64,000 bases of DNA, taken from assembly GCA_013391845.1 (NCBI GenBank), contig CP058414.1, positions 1,288,501-1,352,500 of the forward strand. Direction: 5' to 3'. This document shows positions 62,810-64,000 of the stretch, one piece after another. This stretch comes from Pseudoalteromonas shioyasakiensis. Its GTDB lineage: Bacteria > Pseudomonadota > Gammaproteobacteria > Enterobacterales > Alteromonadaceae. Made by a program: the position numbers and the translations under genes. Position 1 is the first letter of the stretch. The number at the start of each line of letters is the position of its first letter. Under the pieces are notes generated by a model. The model was given only the letters and a program-made list of their open reading frames with translations. It did no database searches and was not told the origin of the DNA.

Positions 62810-64000
62810 ATGCAATTACATAATTTAAAAGATGAAACACAACAGGTGTCGTTTGTTGAAGCGGTAAAAACGGGTTTAGGCCGTAATCAAGGTGTGTTCT
62901 TCCCTGATAGCCTATCGCCAATACAAGACATTGATTCTTTATTAGATTTGGACTTTGTTAGTCGGAGTAGTAAGATTTTATCGCACTTAATTGGTGATGA
63001 ATTACCTGCTGATACCGTCGCACAGATGGTGCAAAACGCTTTTAACTTCGATGTGAAGTTGGTAGAAGTTGAAAAAGACATTTATTGTTTGGAGTTATTT
63101 CATGGCCCAACGCTTGCTTTTAAGGACTTTGGCGGTCGTTTTATGGCTGAGTGTCTTGCCCAATTTAACCAAGGCGAAAAAGTCACTATTTTAACGGCCA
63201 CATCGGGCGATACTGGCGCAGCCGTTGCTCATGCATTTTATAACAAGCCAAATATAGATGTCGTGATCTTATACCCAAAAGGTAAAATATCATTAGCGCA
63301 GCAAAAACTATTCACTACTTTAGGTAATAACATTCACTGCTACGCCGTTGATGGTAGCTTTGATGACTGCCAAAGTATGGTAAAACAAGCTTTCTTAGAC
63401 GATGAAATTAAACAAAAGCTAGGTTTAAACTCAGCGAATTCAATCAACATCAGTCGTTTAGTTGCGCAAGTATGCTATTACTTTGAAGCAATTGCGCAAT
63501 TACCAAAAGAGCAGCGTAGTAAAGCGCATATCTCAGTACCTAGTGGTAACTTTGGTAATGTATGTGCGGCGATGATTGGTGCTGTACTTGGAATGCCTGT
63601 TGCTAAATTAAGTGCCACAACTAATCAAAACGACACTGTGCCACGCTTCTTGCGAAATAAAGAGTGGGCGCCAAATGACACACTTGAGTCTTTATCGAAC
63701 GCAATGGATGTGAGTAAACCGAATAACTGGCCACGCGTTCAATTTATGCTAGATAACGAATGGTTTAGCTATGATGACTTTTATTCAAGCTGTGTTGGTG
63801 AAGAAGAAACAAAAGAGGTGATGAAAAAAATTCATCAGACTGGTTATATTGCAGAACCTCATACTGCAATTGCTTATCAAGGCTTGAAAGAAAATCTAGC
63901 CGACGGTAGTGCAGGTATATTTTTAGCGACCGCACACCCTGCTAAATTCAAAGACAGTGTAGAGCAAATTTTAGACATTGAACTGCCAATGCCAAAACCG
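62810..64000 (+). CDS. thrC: Threonine synthase, C-terminal end cut by window edge
   Basis: 397 codons in frame to the edge, of about 425 expected. GRNQGVFFPDSL at the start, the PLP lysine in LAFKDFGGRFM, and TATSGDTGAAVAHAF as the phosphate-binding loop. The gene begins 18 bases after thrB behind AAGGAATAA. Makes threonine from O-phosphohomoserine. Not complete here. Confidence 0.95.
   Translation, partial: MQLHNLKDETQQVSFVEAVKTGLGRNQGVFFPDSLSPIQDIDSLLDLDFVSRSSKILSHLIGDELPADTVAQMVQNAFNFDVKLVEVEKDIYCLELFHGPTLAFKDFGGRFMAECLAQFNQGEKVTILTATSGDTGAAVAHAFYNKPNIDVVILYPKGKISLAQQKLFTTLGNNIHCYAVDGSFDDCQSMVKQAFLDDEIKQKLGLNSANSINISRLVAQVCYYFEAIAQLPKEQRSKAHISVPSGNFGNVCAAMIGAVLGMPVAKLSATTNQNDTVPRFLRNKEWAPNDTLESLSNAMDVSKPNNWPRVQFMLDNEWFSYDDFYSSCVGEEETKEVMKKIHQTGYIAEPHTAIAYQGLKENLADGSAGIFLATAHPAKFKDSVEQILDIELPMPKP

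Noticed and set aside
1..64000. CRISPR arrays, tRNA or rRNA genes, transposases and phage genes
   Set aside because: None was seen on either strand; apparent repeats are terminators or operators.

Overview
The window looks like chromosomal DNA of a marine gammaproteobacterium of the order Alteromonadales, most likely Pseudoalteromonas. This is inferred from gene content and protein style: three TonB-dependent receptors, a beta-glucan utilisation locus with a tryptophan-halogenase/SapC/cupin trio, secreted DPP-type peptidases, a GlyGly-CTERM lipoprotein, a thr leader peptide, and AT-leaning base composition. No database search was possible. I saw no phage, insertion sequence, CRISPR array, rRNA or tRNA.

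Layout. 1-7.2 kb: the start of a CynX-type MFS transporter (cut by the edge), a TonB receptor, a rhombotarget lipoprotein, two tandem LPPG-motif small secreted proteins, an EEP-family protein and a Sad-like aldehyde dehydrogenase. 7.3-10.1 kb: nitronate monooxygenase, Crp-like regulator, YgjV and Nudix genes. 10.3-15.8 kb: a signalling operon with a sigma-54 activator, a tiny orphan phospho-acceptor-like protein, a CHASE3 kinase, a stand-alone receiver and a hybrid kinase carrying three receivers. 15.8-31 kb: a beta-glucan (laminarin-type) utilisation locus. It has a LacI regulator, GPH symporter, GH1, GluP-type sugar permease, GH3 and GH16 lipoproteins, cupin_8, SapC, tryptophan halogenase-like protein and a 982-aa TonB receptor. 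Four copies of a LacI-type palindrome (TGTAAGCGCTTACA, one with a single change) lie in its two control regions. 31.2-33.9 kb: FAA hydrolase, a periplasmic binding-protein homologue and an AraC regulator. 34.0-41.0 kb: a compact operon of flavin monooxygenase, bile-acid-type symporter, two SDR enzymes, TauE/SafE permease and TonB receptor. It looks like an uptake and conversion system for an unidentified hydrophobic compound and is the best candidate here for an undescribed system. 41-59.2 kb: mostly housekeeping and stress genes, including a Tas-like reductase, thioesterase, dinB with a LexA box, CstA-family transporter, M17 aminopeptidase, chemoreceptor, DPP IV, HIT, DPP III-like peptidase, HDOD, rdgC and a kinase/receiver pair. 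59.2-64 kb: the thr operon with leader peptide and attenuator, thrA, thrB and the start of thrC (cut by the edge).

How the genes work together. In the glucan locus the 982-aa receptor probably imports oligosaccharides. The surface or periplasmic GH16 and GH3 lipoproteins cut beta-glucan, GluP and the GPH carrier bring glucose and short glucosides through the inner membrane, and the cytoplasmic GH1 finishes the hydrolysis. The LacI protein would hold both control regions off without substrate. In the 34-41 kb operon a TonB receptor and a BASS carrier would bring in a substrate that the FMO and two SDRs oxidise, under the divergent AraC regulator. Several genes have hairpins over their ribosome-binding sites (near 2489-2522 and 45915-45944), which suggests post-transcriptional control.
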